Source: Clostridia bacterium
GTDB taxonomy: Bacteria > Bacillota > Clostridia > Oscillospirales > CAG-272
DNA length: 5,369 nucleotides
Assembly (NCBI GenBank): GCA_900754175.1
Contig: CAAEBS010000084.1
Coordinates: 1-5,369 of the forward strand
Direction: 5' to 3'
Shown: positions 5,368-5,369 of the stretch, piece by piece
Position numbering within the stretch: position 1 is the stretch's first letter
Layout of the letters: each line of letters opens with the position of its first letter
Translations under genes and position numbers: made by a program
Notes under the pieces: model-generated
What the model was told of the DNA's origin: nothing
Databases searched by the model: none
Seen by the model: only the letters and a program-made list of their open reading frames with translations

Positions 5368-5369
5368 CA

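Overview
The window looks like a stretch of a Clostridia chromosome, most likely a gut-type Oscillospiraceae/Ruminococcaceae or Lachnospiraceae-like bacterium. The reasons are Gram-positive style ribosome binding sites (GAGGAGG, AAAGGAG), near-consensus sigma-A promoters, a roughly 50% GC coding style, and a gene set typical of Firmicutes: a GlpP-family antiterminator, a DUF1836 protein and a DUF6106-like membrane protein. The genus cannot be fixed from the sequence alone. No RNA gene, CRISPR array, transposase, origin or phage gene is visible.

Layout. Bases 1-202 hold no gene but carry a perfect-consensus promoter (TTGACA, 17 bp, TATAAT) and a leader of about 137 nt with several inverted repeats. 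The leader feeds a two-gene operon on the + strand: an ABC ATPase (203-904) and a large FtsX-type permease (best start 904, end 3180) whose start overlaps the ATPase stop by one base. A strong inverted repeat at 3205-3236 serves as a shared terminator between this operon and the convergent minus-strand genes. The minus-strand pair, read right to left, is a small two-helix membrane protein (4383-3838, DUF6106-like) and a GlpP-type glycerol-3-phosphate responsive antiterminator (3802-3254), 35 nt apart with a GC-rich hairpin in the gap. A divergent promoter region (4384-4570) then drives the membrane protein leftward and a DUF1836 protein (4571-5284) rightward. The window ends in a long stem-loop with short direct repeats, which looks like a terminator or dispersed intergenic repeat.

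How the genes work together. The ATPase and permease are expected to form one membrane complex. The permease carries two FtsX units in one chain, so one permease plus an ATPase dimer would make a complete transporter or mechanotransducer. The antiterminator and the DUF1836 protein are both probably regulators, but none of their targets is identifiable here: no glycerol gene lies beside glpP. The genes are of known families. The least explained signals are regulatory: a perfect palindrome inside the first promoter, the structured leader, and a 27-bp imperfect palindrome across the start of transcription of the DUF1836 gene.
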